DNA of 64,000 bases from NCBI GenBank assembly GCA_035235625.1, contig CP141140.1:37126351-37190350 (forward strand). Reading direction: 5' to 3'. This document shows, one piece after another, positions 23,306-35,509 of the stretch (the first letter of the stretch is position 1; each line of letters opens with the position of its first letter). The stretch comes from Saururus chinensis. Lineage: Eukaryota > Streptophyta > Magnoliopsida > Piperales > Saururaceae. Below the pieces are notes generated by a model. The model had not been told where the DNA came from. It worked only from the letters and a program-made list of their open reading frames with translations, and did not search any database. Made by a program: the position numbers and the translations under genes.

Positions 23306-25355
23306 TAAGATTAATTTAAGATTCCCTAATAACTTGAGGGCTATTGAGCTATAAGCCCTGATTGTTAGTTCAGGGCTAGGGGCTTATCCCCTTATAAGTG
23401 AATAAGCCCCGGCCATGATAGGGCTGTAACTCACTTGTATGTCTGCATCCATAAAGACACATATATATAAAGAACGAGAGAAGAATAAGCACTTTGTAGA
23501 GAATAATATTTTCTCTAAAGTGAAGCTCATATTATGAATATGAGTTTCCTCAAAGTTGCAACATCATGGGTCAGATTAAAGGGAAAATCAAATAGAAGAT
23601 TTTATTTTTTATATGAGAAAAGTTAAGATGCACCTGACACATTTGGCGGCATGTGCAATGGGTACATCACAAATCGTTGAAATGTGATCTCATGATGCTC
23701 ACAAAACATGGAGGCAGGTGGGGGGTTTGAGCCCTGCCTCCCCCTATTTCGCACACATCATTAGATCTAGTAACTGTGTGCCAAATTGCAACAATTTCAA
23801 ACTTTTATTAGGTTTGGAGCTTTTATCTAAGGTACAACATCAAGAGAAGGATTTTGATGAAAATCCAATGCAAGATATCATCTTTTAAATTGTAGGTAAA
23901 TTATTTGTGCAAATTAAAGTTTGGATGAAATTTGAACCAATTTTAACAATTTAACTGAATAATAATATATCTTGTACTATAAAATATTGAATTTAGGAAC
24001 TAGTAGCCGTGTGCAAATCATTTGTTAGAAATGAGTTGGATTGAGCCCAACATAATTTTATCCTAAGTATTTTAAGCTCACCATGCAAAATGAGTATGAG
24101 TCTTAATTGGTTGTTGAGATTGAATCATGTCGATGGTGAGAATGAATGAGAATGGTCAAAGTTGTAGAGAAGGAGAAGGCGAAAAAAAGAGCCCTGAGCT
24201 ATAAGAACTTTGATTGGCCTTATATTCAGGCCCCAAGGGCAAACTCTTTGGTGCAGATAGATTTTAGACAACAGGAGTTTGGGCTTGACCCAACTCATTG
24301 GTTGGGTCCAACCATGAGTGTCGCCACTGGCCTGGTGCAAGTAGAACGTGCACGGCCAATTGAATCTGGTTGGGTTGAGTTTATTAGAAAAAATTATCTT
24401 CTAGGGACTAATTTATTTGTAGTTAATTAATTATTAATTTTTTTACTAATTAAAATAACTATAATAATAACAACTATATATCTCTTTTGTATCTACATGG
24501 GTATAGTCTTGTCTATATTGCTGTCATATGTACCCCTATGTATATTGTCTTTAAATATAGTTCGTTGTACATATTTCTATACGGGCTTTCTTTGCACTAA
24601 TAGTGTTTGCATGAGCAAGGAAAATAATGCACTATTTTGGTTCGTTAGGTGCATAGCTTGTTTTGCACCTATGCACCTAGTGTGTGCATACATACAATTG
24701 TTGTATCATGTAGCAGACCTCCAGTGGATTTTAAAGTACTACTAAGGGGGTGGGGGGGACACAAAGTTGTGTTAAAGTCTGTTAAACACTAGTATTGGTC
24801 ATTTTCATGATTAAAGTTACCATAAGTTCCATAATCACATAAACAAATAAATAAAGTTTTCCAACATCGTACTATATTATTTAAAAAAAAAAAGAAACTG
24901 GCATTTATTAGATGATAAGGTTTGTGCTTGACAGATATGGTAAATATCCAAAGTGACCCCATGATGGGACTTAGTCGATGAAGCCTAGCAGCAAGAGCTA
25001 GCAACTCAACGCCATCAGTTTTCTTTTGGCAATCATCAAGAACTAGCAACTCGACACCTTCATTTTTCTTTTGGCAATAAGTCGAAGGGAGGGAGTATGT
25101 TTTCTAGATAAATCATTATTATTTCTGTTAATTTAAATTATGCAGTAGGGATCGAAGGACAGATTTTATACATCTCTTATATAGATAAGACTTTAATATG
25201 ACAATTTTCATATTTATGATTTGATTTTAAGTAGCTATTAAGCTAATTTTACTGTGACCATGGCAATCCTATGTAAAATGATGTGTTGTATCTTACCATA
25301 AAACCTAGGCATATTTTTCATGGACTCGTTCTAAATTTAAAATTTGATTATTGGG
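23306..25355. other. Intergenic, AT-rich
   Basis: A hairpin near 23355–23420 (AGCCCTGATTGTTAG/CTAGGGGCTTATCC and AATAAGCCCC). Short open frames (24125–24430, 24497–24745, 24789–25049) have no recognisable domain. A near-repeat of GCAAGAGCTAGCAACTC and CATCAAGAACTAGCAACTC lies at 24989–25050. No gene supported. Confidence 0.4.
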
Positions 25356-25359
25356 CAAA

Positions 25360-25640
25360 TTATATAAATAATATTAAAATAATAATTACTAAAATAGAGG
25401 AGAGAGGAAAACAATTTCTAAAATGGTATTCATTTTGGCCACGTAAGCGCTGATGCCTACATGACCTTTTTTTTTTCTGAAATTTATTTAAATAATATTA
25501 AAAAAATATTTACCAAAATTACTCATTTTGGGAAATATTTCTCAATGTAGTGTTACTTTTGGCCACGTAGGCACCAGCCAAGCGCTAGCGCCTGCATGTT
25601 TTTTAAATTTTTTTTTTTTTATTTCATCATTTGGAAGGGC
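25360..25640. repeat. Two tandem copies of a dispersed AT-rich repeat, third copy at 43545–43690
   Basis: AAATTATATAAATAATATTA..., GGTATTCATTTTGGCCACGT and a GC.AGCGCTAGCGCC-like segment occur twice in succession here. A diverged copy lies at 43545–43690 (AATTATATAAATAATATTAAA... AGGCCAGCCTAGCGCTA). Probably the end of a repetitive element. Confidence 0.5.
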
Positions 25641-26310
25641 AAAATCATATTCAAGTTGATTTCATCGTTCCTCAAAGTGGGCTTTAAGGATGTCGTCCTT
25701 TAAAAGGATGAAATCAACTTAAGTTGATTTTTTCATTCAAAGGATGAAATCCCCACTACTTACCCCAACCACTTCTCCGCTTCCAGTACGTCTCCCATTT
25801 TGCATCACAAAAGCATTTCATGTGAGCTGCACTTCACCGTCCACAGAGCGACCTCCATTGTCCACCGTGCTCCACCGTCCACCTTGTAAGCGTTGTCTAC
25901 AGCTTCAACCTAGGTCTGCCCCCTTAATTTCGCCCAAACTGAAATTCTCCCAAACCCACCCAGATCTGCCTCTATTACACAGAAATTTGTTACACTTTTT
26001 AGGTAAATTTCCTGCATTACTCTCCACGCCTTTTATTTTGCAATTTTTAAGCTTTCCTTTCTGCATATAGCAATATCTTTTCTTTTCCCCATATATGTGA
26101 TCTAAAGATAATGATTTTGTTTGTTTAAAGAATATTATTTTCCCCATAGATGTGATCTTGATAACATGCAATTGATTTATTTACTGTTGGTTTCTATATT
26201 AAGCTCAAGTGATAGATTAATCTCATTTTTCTTAAGTAGAGTAGTTATTTTGAAGTAATTGATTAATATATTATTTATATACTTTATTGTTTACAAATTA
26301 AATGAATAGA
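25641..26310. other. Spacer before the third MULE fragment
   Basis: Contains a short inverted pair around 25650–25745 (AAGTTGATTTCATC.TTC / GGATGAAATCAACTTAAG). The open frame 25744–26070 (+) is serine/proline-rich without a recognised domain; it might be a transit-peptide-like or UTR segment but I do not call it a gene. Confidence 0.35.
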
Positions 26311-27270
26311 GATGGTGGAAGAAATGGTTAGTTTTATGTTTCACCATGAATGACGCACAAATGGATTATTCATTAAAAAACCATCTATTTATGATGAACT
26401 TAAGATGCAAGTAGCTAGCAAAGTTGGGTGGGATCGAAGGAGATGAAAAATTACTATAAAATATAATGTTCCAATATTTGGATGGAGATCAAAACTAATA
26501 TGTGTAAATGATGATGCATCATTAAAACAAATGTTTCACCATTCGTCTCACATATTTTATTTTGAGCTATTTCTCGAAAGAGAGGCCCAAGTGCCTAGTG
26601 AAGGCGCACACAAAACCTCACACAAGAGCTCTCATAGGAGCTCTAAAAGAAATATGAGCAGTGGAAGACATATGCAAATGTCAGTAGATGATGAAAAAGA
26701 AGGAAATTTATCAATGACAGTAGCTTTAAATGAACGCCATAAGTCGTCTGCACCTATTGACAATGGAAGTGGACCTAATTGGAGGTAAGGTTTATTAAGA
26801 AGTAATTCCTGTGTGAATTTTATAATTATCGATGAAAATTAGGATGTTCAATTATAAATTTTTTATATAATGTAGAAGGTACACATCGCGTGCACATGAG
26901 ACATTTAGCCTTCAAATATTTTAAGGCGGTGCATGGTATGGAACTCAAAGCTTAATGGACATTCATTACCCCTACACAGGTGTTGGACATACTGATGTTG
27001 GACTATCCAATCCAAGGTAAAATATATATTTATAAACAAATCCAATATTTTTATGTTTTAAAAAAGTGTTTAAGTAATATGGAATTGAATACATATGTGA
27101 TGTTTACGTGTAGGGGCGCCTATGTCCATGATGATGATGTTGATGTAAATGAGGCCAATTAAAGTTAAGATAATATTGGCAAAGCAAATGAAGAAGAGTA
27201 TGACATGAACAAAGAAAGTGTCAGAGGTGAAGAAAACGCTCAACATATGGTTGACGGCGAGGGGATGATG
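26311..27270 (+). pseudogene. MULE-like transposase N-terminal fragment (degenerate)
   Basis: The frame from ATG 26311 reads FIKKPSIYDELKMQVASKVG, then ITIKYNVPIFGWRSKLICVN DDASLKQM, HIFYFELFLEREAQVPS. This is the arrangement of the N-terminal domain of plant MULE transposases. A Ser/Lys-rich linker follows (26576–26788), ending at a plausible donor (AGGTAAGG). After 27110 the frame encodes an acidic stretch (DDDVDVNEAN) typical of the next linker. In-frame stops occur after HHE and RRR and again near 27164. The catalytic domain is absent; the copia remnant starts about 100 bp further on. Assignment rests on pattern, so moderate confidence. Confidence 0.45.
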
Positions 27271-27377
27271 CAATAGCTAAGGCAATTGCTGCAAATCACA
27301 TGAATGTAGATGATGAGGAGCCTCCATACTATGGGTGAAGGGCTCATATGGTCCAACAGTGAATTGTGTTAGTCCTA

Positions 27378-27913
27378 TCAAAGACCAATGCTATGAGCGT
27401 GTTTAGAAAATAGATCCGTCGTTAAGGCCTTAGTGAACGGATCAGCCAACATCTCAGTAATAGGAAGATGACTCACAGTCACTTTTCCCCTCTGTAGCAT
27501 GTCAAAGATGTAATAGTAATGCACCTCAATGTGCTTACCCTTAACACTAATCTCCCCGTTCTTGAGTGTCGACATTGTTGCCAAATTATGACAATAAATT
27601 TGGACCGGAGCATCAATCCAACCTTCTACCGCAATCTTGCTATAAACTCCTTTATTCATACTGCTTGGAAAGCTGCAATACTACATGCATAATACTCAGC
27701 TTCTTTTGTAGACTTAGAAATACTCTTCTATTTCTTGCTTGCCCACGATATAGCCCCGCCTCCAAACATTAAGACATATCCGGGAGTGGATTTCCTGTCA
27801 TCTGGATCCCCCACATAGTCTAAATTACTATATCCAGCCAATGACAGACTTTTCACCTGATAGGTCAGTTTTAAACTCTTAGACCCTAATAGGTACCAAA
27901 ATACTCTCTTCAC
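27378..27913 (-). pseudogene. Copia RNase H end
   Basis: LAGYSNLDYVGDPDDRKSTP and GGGAISWASKK (27913–27728), then KHIEVHYYYIFDMLQRGKV and MLADPFTKAL (27659–27378). This is the standard C-terminus of copia polyproteins, broken by a frameshift around 27690. Confidence 0.9.
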
Positions 27914-28291
27914 CGCTCGCTAGTGCTGAAGACCAGGGTCTACTTGGTAACAACTTAACAAACTTACAGCAAAACTCAAATCAGGCCATGTACAAGTTAT
28001 GGCATACATCAAGCTGCCAATAGCCTATGCATATGGCATTGACTCCATCTAGAGTCGATCTTCCTTAGTTCGAGGAGTCATACTCTTAGACAACACCATA
28101 CCCTTGTAAAAAGGGGACTCAATGGTTTTTCAACCAATGATATTAAAGCGTTTGAGAATGCTTTCTATTCATGACTCTTGAGATATACTAACCTTCCTAG
28201 CCTTATATCTCTGTCAATTTTCATCCCAAGGATGTAGGATGCCTCACCCATGTCTTTCATCTCAAACTAGGTTTTGAGTCATTCCTTTAAT

Positions 28292-29215
28292 CTAACTCAT
28301 ACTTAGGTCATTCTCCATCAAGTGTATGTCATCTACATACAATGATAACATCATATACCTAGCCCCATCCCAGAAAGTATAAACACAATGATCATGTTTG
28401 TTCACTATGAACTCATACTCACTAATCACCTTGTGAAAAGTGAAGTACCATTGCCTCGGCGATTCTTTAAGGCCATACAATGATTTTATGAGCTTGCACA
28501 CTTTGCATTCCTCTCCAGGAACCACGAAACCCTCAGGTTGTTCCATATAAATCTCATCCTCTAAATTTCCATTTAGGAAGGCAGTCTTTACATCCATTTG
28601 GTACAGCTCTAAATCATAGTAAGCAATACATGCTAAGAGACATCTAATTGAGTCAAATCTTGACATCGGTGAGTATGTCTCTTTAAAGTCCATCCCATAC
28701 ACTTAGGTGAACCCTTTGGCCACTAATCTCGCCTTGTACTTCTCTATTGACTCATCTGCCTTAAGCTTCTTTTTGAAGATCCATTTACACCCAATGGGCT
28801 TTCGCCCTTTAGGTGGATCTACTATCTCTCATACCTTGTTCTTTAGGATAGAGTCCATATCTTCTTGAACTGCAACCTGCCATTATTGAGCGTCTGGAAG
28901 ACTTAAAGCTTGCTCAAGTGTAATCGAGTCATCTAGAATGAGTTCATCTAATGTGACATTGTCTTCCCCTAGCATTGTGTAGAAGTCCCTCAACAGGGTT
29001 GAAGGTCTTCTTTTCCTCAATGCCCTAGGTTCTGGTTCGGTTTGGTTTTGATCTGATCCAATTATTTCCTTTAGGAAAGTGCTAGGACCAGCCTCTTTAA
29101 CTACCTCGAATAAATCAACTCTTTTGTTAGGTATTCTAGGGTTTAATTCTTTCTTTAAGAAATAAACGTATCTAAACTCAATTACCCCCACTGTCCCATC
29201 CGTGTGGTGAACCAC
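28292..29215 (-). pseudogene. Copia reverse transcriptase and upstream linker
   Basis: 29215–28883 is the integrase–RT linker (ends LEQALSLPDAQ). 28702–28292 is RT: YSPMSRFDSIRCLLACIA, QMDVKTAFLNGNLEDEIYM, KLIKSLYGLKESPRQWY and the catalytic LSLYVDDIHLM. Stops separate the pieces. Confidence 0.9.
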
Positions 29216-29660
29216 AAATAGTACCCCTTAGAGTAGTCACAATAACTAATAAAGTTGCACTTATGGTTTTAGGGTCTAGCTTTGACCTATGCCGGTCAGA
29301 CACCTTCACGTGTGCCCTAGACCCCCACACTCTAAGATGCCCTAAGTTTGGATGTCGATTCGTGTATAACTCATAGGGTGTCTATTGGACAACCTTTGTT
29401 GGTACACGATTTAGGATGTACATGGTGGTATCGAAAGCCTCACCCTAGAAGTTAGTGCCTAACTCAAAGTGATTTAACATGGACCTTACCATGTCCATAA
29501 GCATCCTATTATGCCTTTCTGCTACTCCATTTTGCTGTGGAGTGTACGGTAGGTTATACTGATGAACTATTCCCTTATCAGCATAGTAATCTTTAAATAG
29601 GTTAGAGGTGTATTCGCCTCCCCTTTTAGTCCTCAAGATTTAGAAGAGTTCATTACATCT
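29216..29660 (-). pseudogene. Copia integrase fragment
   Basis: GGEYTSNLFKDYYADKGIVH and YTPQQNGVAERHNRMLMDM mark the second half of the integrase catalytic core; the Glu of the DDE triad lies in GVAERHN. The first Asp region and HHCC finger are not intact. Confidence 0.8.
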
Positions 29661-30063
29661 AGGCAATATAAGTCATCAACTAAAGAAGTAGTAAATAACA
29701 GCGTCCCAACCTTTCCACAATAGCCTTACTCCCCTTGAACCAAACTGCAAACCCCTTCTTGGTCAGAACAGGGATTAAAATCAGGTTCCTTCTGATGGAG
29801 GGAGCAAAGAGTACATCAATTAGAACTAGGGTAGACCCATCTTTCAGGGGAATCCTATAGTTCCCCAGCCTCCACCTCGCAGCATGTGTTGTTGCCCATG
29901 AAGACTTTATTCTAGCTAGGCATTAGGTTGATCATCTCTCCTTTCGATCCCCTGGAGAGAGAAACATGCAATATAGCTCCCGAGTCCAACCACTAAGTCT
30001 TCTCCTTGATGTCATTGGAGACAACACACACAATCTCCTTGTTCATGCCCTTGTTATCGTTGC

Positions 30064-30200
30064 TTACATGATCATATTTCTGGGGACAATTACCCTTGAA
30101 GTGACCCACTTGGTCACACTTGAAACAAGTACCTTTGAGTTTGTCATTCCCCTTTTCAGTGTCCTTGTTCTGAGGCTTCTTCCCCTTCTTCTTGAAAGCT
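30064..30200 (-). pseudogene. Copia gag zinc knuckle
   Basis: Minus strand encodes CFKCDQVGHFKGNCPQKYD, a CX2CX4HX4C nucleic-acid-binding knuckle, preceded by a Lys/Asp-rich linker. The longest open frame here is out of frame with the knuckle. Confidence 0.8.
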
Positions 30201-30253
30201 CTCTTATTAGAGGGACTAGGCCCTTGTCCACCTTTCCTGCCCCCATGTTTGAT

Positions 30254-30760
30254 GGTTACTCTGAGGTGATTCCACCGCCTTTGAAAATAAATTTATTTCT
30301 AAATAAAAATATTTTCTAATACAAACAATTTAAAATCAAAATTTCATTTCAACACCCTGGTAGAATGAACCGTAGAGTTTTCCACTATCGTCTCATGTCC
30401 CACACTATGAGCATTTGGTGGTTACCCCGTGATAATACTACCATATTTGAAAAAAGATTAATTTCTAAATCAAAAACATTTTATAAAATAAACAATTCAA
30501 AATCAAATTTTATTTCAATACTCGTGTACAATTAACCGTAGAGTTTTCCACTAGCGCCTCATGTCACTTAGCATGAGAGGTTGGTGGTTACTCCTTGGTA
30601 ATTCTACCTTCTTTGAAAATAATTTGATTTTTGAATTAGTCAAAATCAAATTTGATTTAAATACTCAAGTAGAATTAATCGTAGGATTTTTCACTAGCGC
30701 TTCATGTCCCATAGCATGAGTGGTCGGTGGTTGCTCTGTGGTAATTCTATCGTAGTTTAA
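30254..30760. repeat. Three-copy tandem repeat (~140–170 bp)
   Basis: The unit GGTTACYCYGTGGTAATTCTACC ... AGAATTAACCGTAGAG.TTTCCACTAGCGCYTCATGTC...AGCATGAG occurs in succession, with landmarks near 30254, 30420, 30591 and 30729. Sequence between landmarks is AAATCAAATTT-rich. Noncoding, on the 5' side of the copia remnant. Confidence 0.75.
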
Positions 30761-31900
30761 AACACATTGAAATCAAAGTTGCAGAAAAAAAGTAATGAAT
30801 CCAAAACAAAATTTTCGATCGAGTCAAATTCAAAATCATAATTCGTAAAAATTAACATTTCAGATTAAATGTAAAACCATACTTGTTAAAACAAAATTTC
30901 AATTCATTCTCGATGAAAACTTGAAATTTGGAAAGATCAAAATCTGTCTGAAATTCAATGTAACACGTGCAAAATGGAATTCTAAATTAACTCTAAATCA
31001 ATTTATTTAGAAAGAATTTTCATATAACTTACGATTAAAATTTATAATTCATAAAAATCAAAATTCATATAAATCCTGATGTCAAATACACAAGATGAAA
31101 AGTTAAGAAACAAAGTTAAAAAAAAAATTAAACATGATGCAAAACATTTGGACTTAAACTATAAATAATTTTCAATTGAAAAATAAAAATTATTAAATTG
31201 ATGTTGATATCAAAACTCATGCATCACATGACGATAAAAATCTCAAATAATTCTTCGATTAAATCTCATACTAAATCAGATGTAATATATTCAAAACAAA
31301 AATTCCAAATCAATTCTAATTTAAAATTGACATCTATAAAGTCCAAGTATGCCATCGGTCAGATACACATACGTAGGATAAAATAAAAATTATTTCTAAT
31401 TGAATAAATTAGAATTTATCAAAATTAGAGTTTGATGTAATTTTAACATCACATAAGCAGAGAATTACAAGTCACAATCTGGTACGATTTATTCTTAATA
31501 ACATTTTCAAATCATTCTTTATTTAATATTTACATTCATAAAAAAAATCCATTGCAAGGTATGGAAACAGAAATTTCAATTCAAAATCTACTTAAAAATC
31601 AAGTTCTTAAAAGTAGAGCACATAATAATCTAAAGTCGCACATGTAGAATAGAATGATCAAAATCGAGGTTTGTATTAAGTCCAATGTTACATGTGCAGA
31701 ACAGAAGTTCAAAATTAAATTTGAAGTAAACTCTAATATTGTACATGCATAATTGAAAGTTGAAAATCAAAATTTAATTCAAATCAACGACAACACATCT
31801 TAGAAGAGAAATTTACTTCAAATTTATTTGAAGACAATCACAACGCATTCAAAACAAAAATTTTAAATCAAAATGCTTATTATACTCTCGCAAACAGATC
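30761..31900. repeat. Degenerate A-rich minisatellite-like tract
   Basis: Motifs such as ACATGTGCAGAAYAGAA.TTC and AAAATCAAAATTTAATTC recur at irregular ~75–100 bp spacing from about 30830 to 31880. No coding potential. Probably an old tandem array or leader of the adjacent retroelement. Confidence 0.45.
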
Positions 31901-31903
31901 AAT

Positions 31904-32006
31904 GCTCCGATACCATTTGTAACAACCCGACCCGAGCCGGGCCCACAAAATCACTAATTACCTCTAACCCCCTTAGTTAGACGTAATCGAAAAGTGGGGT
32001 ATTACA
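31904..32006 (-). mobile_element. tRNA-Met primer binding site plus 89-bp LTR-like block
   Basis: Minus strand reads TGTAATACCCC at 32006, ends in GTTGTTACA at 31918, then two bases and TGGTATCGGAGC (31915–31904). The last segment matches the tRNA-iMet primer site of plant LTR elements (TGGTATCAGAGC) with one change. The block is TG...CA bounded and only 89 bp. Either a TRIM-type miniature LTR or an internally deleted gypsy LTR: its first bases resemble the LTR start at 54051. The second LTR is not in the window. Confidence 0.6.
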
Positions 32007-33429
32007 CATATATACAAAAGGTAAGTAAAATATTAAGTTGCACCAACATTATCCTCCCCTCACCATTAGATCCATCTAATGCAAAAGATCCTCTTGAATC
32101 AGTCATTGTAGATCTACAAAATCCTGATGAACCGTGTCAAGAATCTCTCATTGAACAGCCATCAAGTCAAAATAAGTAACTGGTCCGTAGTCTAGAATCT
32201 CCAATCATCTTTGTTGAGCGGGTCTGGGCCCCGTTTGCACATCCTCATGAATATGTACATCATCCTATGGCTCTGGGGCCTCTAACTTTGGTGTACGAAA
32301 TCATCTTTCACACAACGGACTCATTTATGGGCCCCATGCCAACCATGGTAGGTTTTGTCCTAGTGATCCTCATGTGCTATGATAATAATATCTGACAAAG
32401 AATGTACGAATAGGGAAACATCTCATGAGTATGCCCATGTAGGAATGTTATTAGATGTCCAAAGATAATGGAAGGCAAGTCAATCTCCAAGTGGGTCTCA
32501 AAAAGAAAATAAAGAAGCTACGCCATTGTCCGATCCACCTTCTCCTAACAGGCACTCCATATGTCATATTGAGCGATAATGCACAATAGTTGGAAGTCAA
32601 GAGTCATAGAGTGTGTAAGAATAGATGAGTCGAGAGATCACCCTCGCTTTAGTCCAATAAGACGTCCAAAAATGATGCCATCATCATGAAATACATATAC
32701 ATCGAAGAGTGGATAATGCATTGGGTGTCGCTCTACTTCGATAGCCTTTGCTTTGATGTCTAGGGTCACTCACATTGTTGTTCCACTCACAAAACCAATC
32801 AAAGAATCCTCTCCCTCTTGCCAAACTGATGCAAACTACTGATAGACAAGCCTAAGGTAAATGAGGGTGTTGGAGATCCATATCGTCTAAAAATATGATG
32901 TCCAATAGGCTCTATTGCTGATCTAGTCCATCACTGCCTGTAGAGACACTTACACTATAGATCTCTCCCATTGTAGGGGCCCCACACGCTCAAGTGCTAT
33001 AACAAGACTCTCGGGATCCTAAGGGGCAAGGGTTGTCTTTTCCCCTTGCGCGTTGATGTGTTCAACTTACCCATCTAAATAATTTTGAATTATATCCGAG
33101 GGCTAAGGCAGAAGTTATGTAATGAAGATAATTCGTAAAGAAAACCTAGTAAATTTAAATAATAATAATAACTTAAGAGAAATCGCACATTTTTTAAATT
33201 ACCAAATTAACATTGAAAAAATTTGTTCCCAATTTTTACAAAAGGTAGGTTTTAATTAGTAGATTAAAGTTTATGACTACACCTACTACCAATTTTGAAG
33301 TTATCTTCATGAATTTCAAAATCCTCAATTTGGGTGGTTTTCGAAGAAAAATCTTTCAATACTCAATCTTTACCAAATAAGATTGCATGAAAATTTACAT
33401 AAAGATAGATCTAATCATGAGGACTTTTC
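32007..33429. other. Unassigned region
   Basis: Less AT-rich between 32180 and 33060, with codon-like texture on the minus strand but multiple stops in all frames. I do not recognise a protein family. Could be a decayed gene or transposon segment. Confidence 0.3.
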
Positions 33430-33714
33430 CAAAAGGGGCCACGATACAACACATTACAGAAAATATTTCTTATTCTCATATAATACACAAAATGGCCATA
33501 TGCACATATAAATCTCCATACATATAGCTTAAATTGTCTAAAATACCTCATTCCCATATTCTTCCTTATAGCTTCATCAACCCACTAGTTCTCATTTCGA
33601 ATAGCTCTAGCTTCAACTCTGCCATTGACCACAACATATGCTGCTAACACTGTCGTCTTCACCATTTGCTTCTATTCATCCAACTTTATCTCACCTCCTC
33701 TTCCATTTTTTGCC

Positions 33715-33872
33715 TTATCCTCATCTCTTCTGCTACCACCTCCTCCTCCTCTTCCTCCTCTTCCTCCTCCTCTCCCCCTCCTCATTCTCCTCCTCTTCCC
33801 TCCCTCCTCTGCACCTCCTCTCTCTTTCTCTCTCTCTCTTCCTCTTCCTCTTCCTCCCTCCCAAAACTAAGA
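33715..33872 (+). repeat. Polypyrimidine tract, left arm
   Basis: Nearly pure C/T sequence built of CCTCCTCTT and TCTCTCTT units; mirrored as a purine tract at 35905–36065. Confidence 0.85.
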
Positions 33873-34260
33873 AGAACGGTCACAAACTAGCCAACAAAAC
33901 TATTAAGAATTCATTTTTTCCTTCACAAACTCAAATCTTAAAAAATGAACTTATAGACATGTTAAACTACTCAAAACTAAGAGTGAGCTTTATTTTTACC
34001 TGATTATTAGTTTCTTCTAATGCTAAGCGAAACCTCTTACTGATAATTGATAGTTAACAATTGACAATCAAATTTATTATAGAATAAAGGGGATATAAGA
34101 CAACATTATGAGTGGAAATATCTCCCTAAGTATTTACAATGTAATAATCTTAATAAACTAAATAGTTAAAATAAAAAATAAAATAAATTTTAAACATGTG
34201 ACTACCGATTATTGTCACAATTGCCAACTGTCAGCTGTCTAATGTCCAGACTTCGACTAT

Positions 34261-35509
34261 GATAATGTTTTGTGTTTAAGACCCAAGAGTTTAATATTGA
34301 TCTAATCGACCCAATGGATCATTACATTGCTCATAAAACTAGTACTTCAACAAGTAATAATTAAGACTTCTAGGTTCTCTGCGCAAAATTTTTTCTTTAT
34401 CAAAAACAATAAAAACCCAAGGACTATGTGCATTTATGATTAAGCTATCAAATGATTAAACCATAAAGCATGTAATATCACACAAAGATTTAACGTGAAA
34501 AACCCAAACTTGGGTAAATAACCATGACCACCTCATAACGACTAAATCAATGCACTAGTAAAAAAGACATTACCTCAACACAAACGAACTACCAACCTTT
34601 ATTGTTGACTCTAAACCAAAAACTCATTTTTTTTCTTAGATCTCCATCAAATTTCTTTCATTGTTGGCCTTCAAGTTTTCTCCCTCAAGCACTTTAACTT
34701 TTTTTCAAATTTTTTTGTCTTTGTCTCCTTCTAGCCTCCTCAAACAAACTCCTCTTGTTGATTGACTTTAGCCTTGAGTTCTTCAATCCCCTATTGAAAA
34801 TTTGCGGCAACTCCTTAAGCTTTTTGCATGTTATATTGCAAAAGAGTCTTCTCTTTTAGCTAATTGATTTAATTTCTAAAATATGTAAACAATGAAAAGT
34901 TCAATACTCTTAATGCTAACAATGGATTCTCTCCATTTTTCCTACATCCGAAAGACCCCTTATATAGTATTTTAAGTGTTAGACCTTGAATAAGAATCTA
35001 ATTCAAATTTGAATAGCCTATTTTGGGAAACTACATGCTCCTGAAATTGATCTTTACAATAACAGATTGATTGACAACTCTAGTGTTCGTTTTGTGAAAA
35101 CTGCTATAGTAATCGATTGATTACTACTATAATGCCGCAATTCAAAAATTTCCTAGTTAATCCCGTTTTTAACCCCAATTAATGTTGGATGAAAATTTTA
35201 CGTACTAATCTAATTTTTCACTCATTCTTTTTCTCACACTCTAATATGATAAACATTTATCTTAACTATGTGAATGTGATGTGTGTGTATATATACCTAC
35301 AAAACACTTTTAAGTCCTTTGACCTGCATCATCTTTACCAAGTGATCTTCAAAAGTAAATATTCTATTCTATGACTCAAATTAAACATCAATTTAACATT
35401 AAATATTCTATTCTATGACTCAAATTAAACATCAGTTTGACATTGTTTTGTTCACTAAAATAAATCAATACAATATATATGACCACATATATTCTTACAA
35501 GACCACCTT
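34261..35509. other. Centre of the long-inverted-repeat element
   Basis: Noncoding. Contains a segment (34480–34560) with TTTAACGTGAAAAACCCAA and CTTGGGTAAATAACCATGACC, as seen in many copia LTR or leader regions, so possibly a nested LTR fragment. Also a ~43-bp direct duplication of AAATATTCTATTCTATGACT... at about 35357 and 35400. Confidence 0.4.

Larger units (their letters stand above)
27378..30250 (-). mobile_element. Ty1/copia retrotransposon gag-pol remnant
   Basis: Minus-strand internal region in canonical copia order: gag zinc knuckle, integrase, reverse transcriptase, RNase H. Every module is interrupted by stops or frameshifts. Gag upstream of the knuckle and protease are not recognisable. 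No LTR pair flanks the block. Confidence 0.9.

Noticed and set aside
32180..33060. Decayed plant mobile domain or phosphatase-like gene on the minus strand
   Set aside because: Texture is suggestive but I found no motif that supports any family, so left unassigned.
33625..34003. Serine/proline-rich protein genes in the left arm (and mirrored 35762–36168)
   Set aside because: Three overlapping frames are all open through a CT-repeat tract; composition artefact of the inverted-repeat element.
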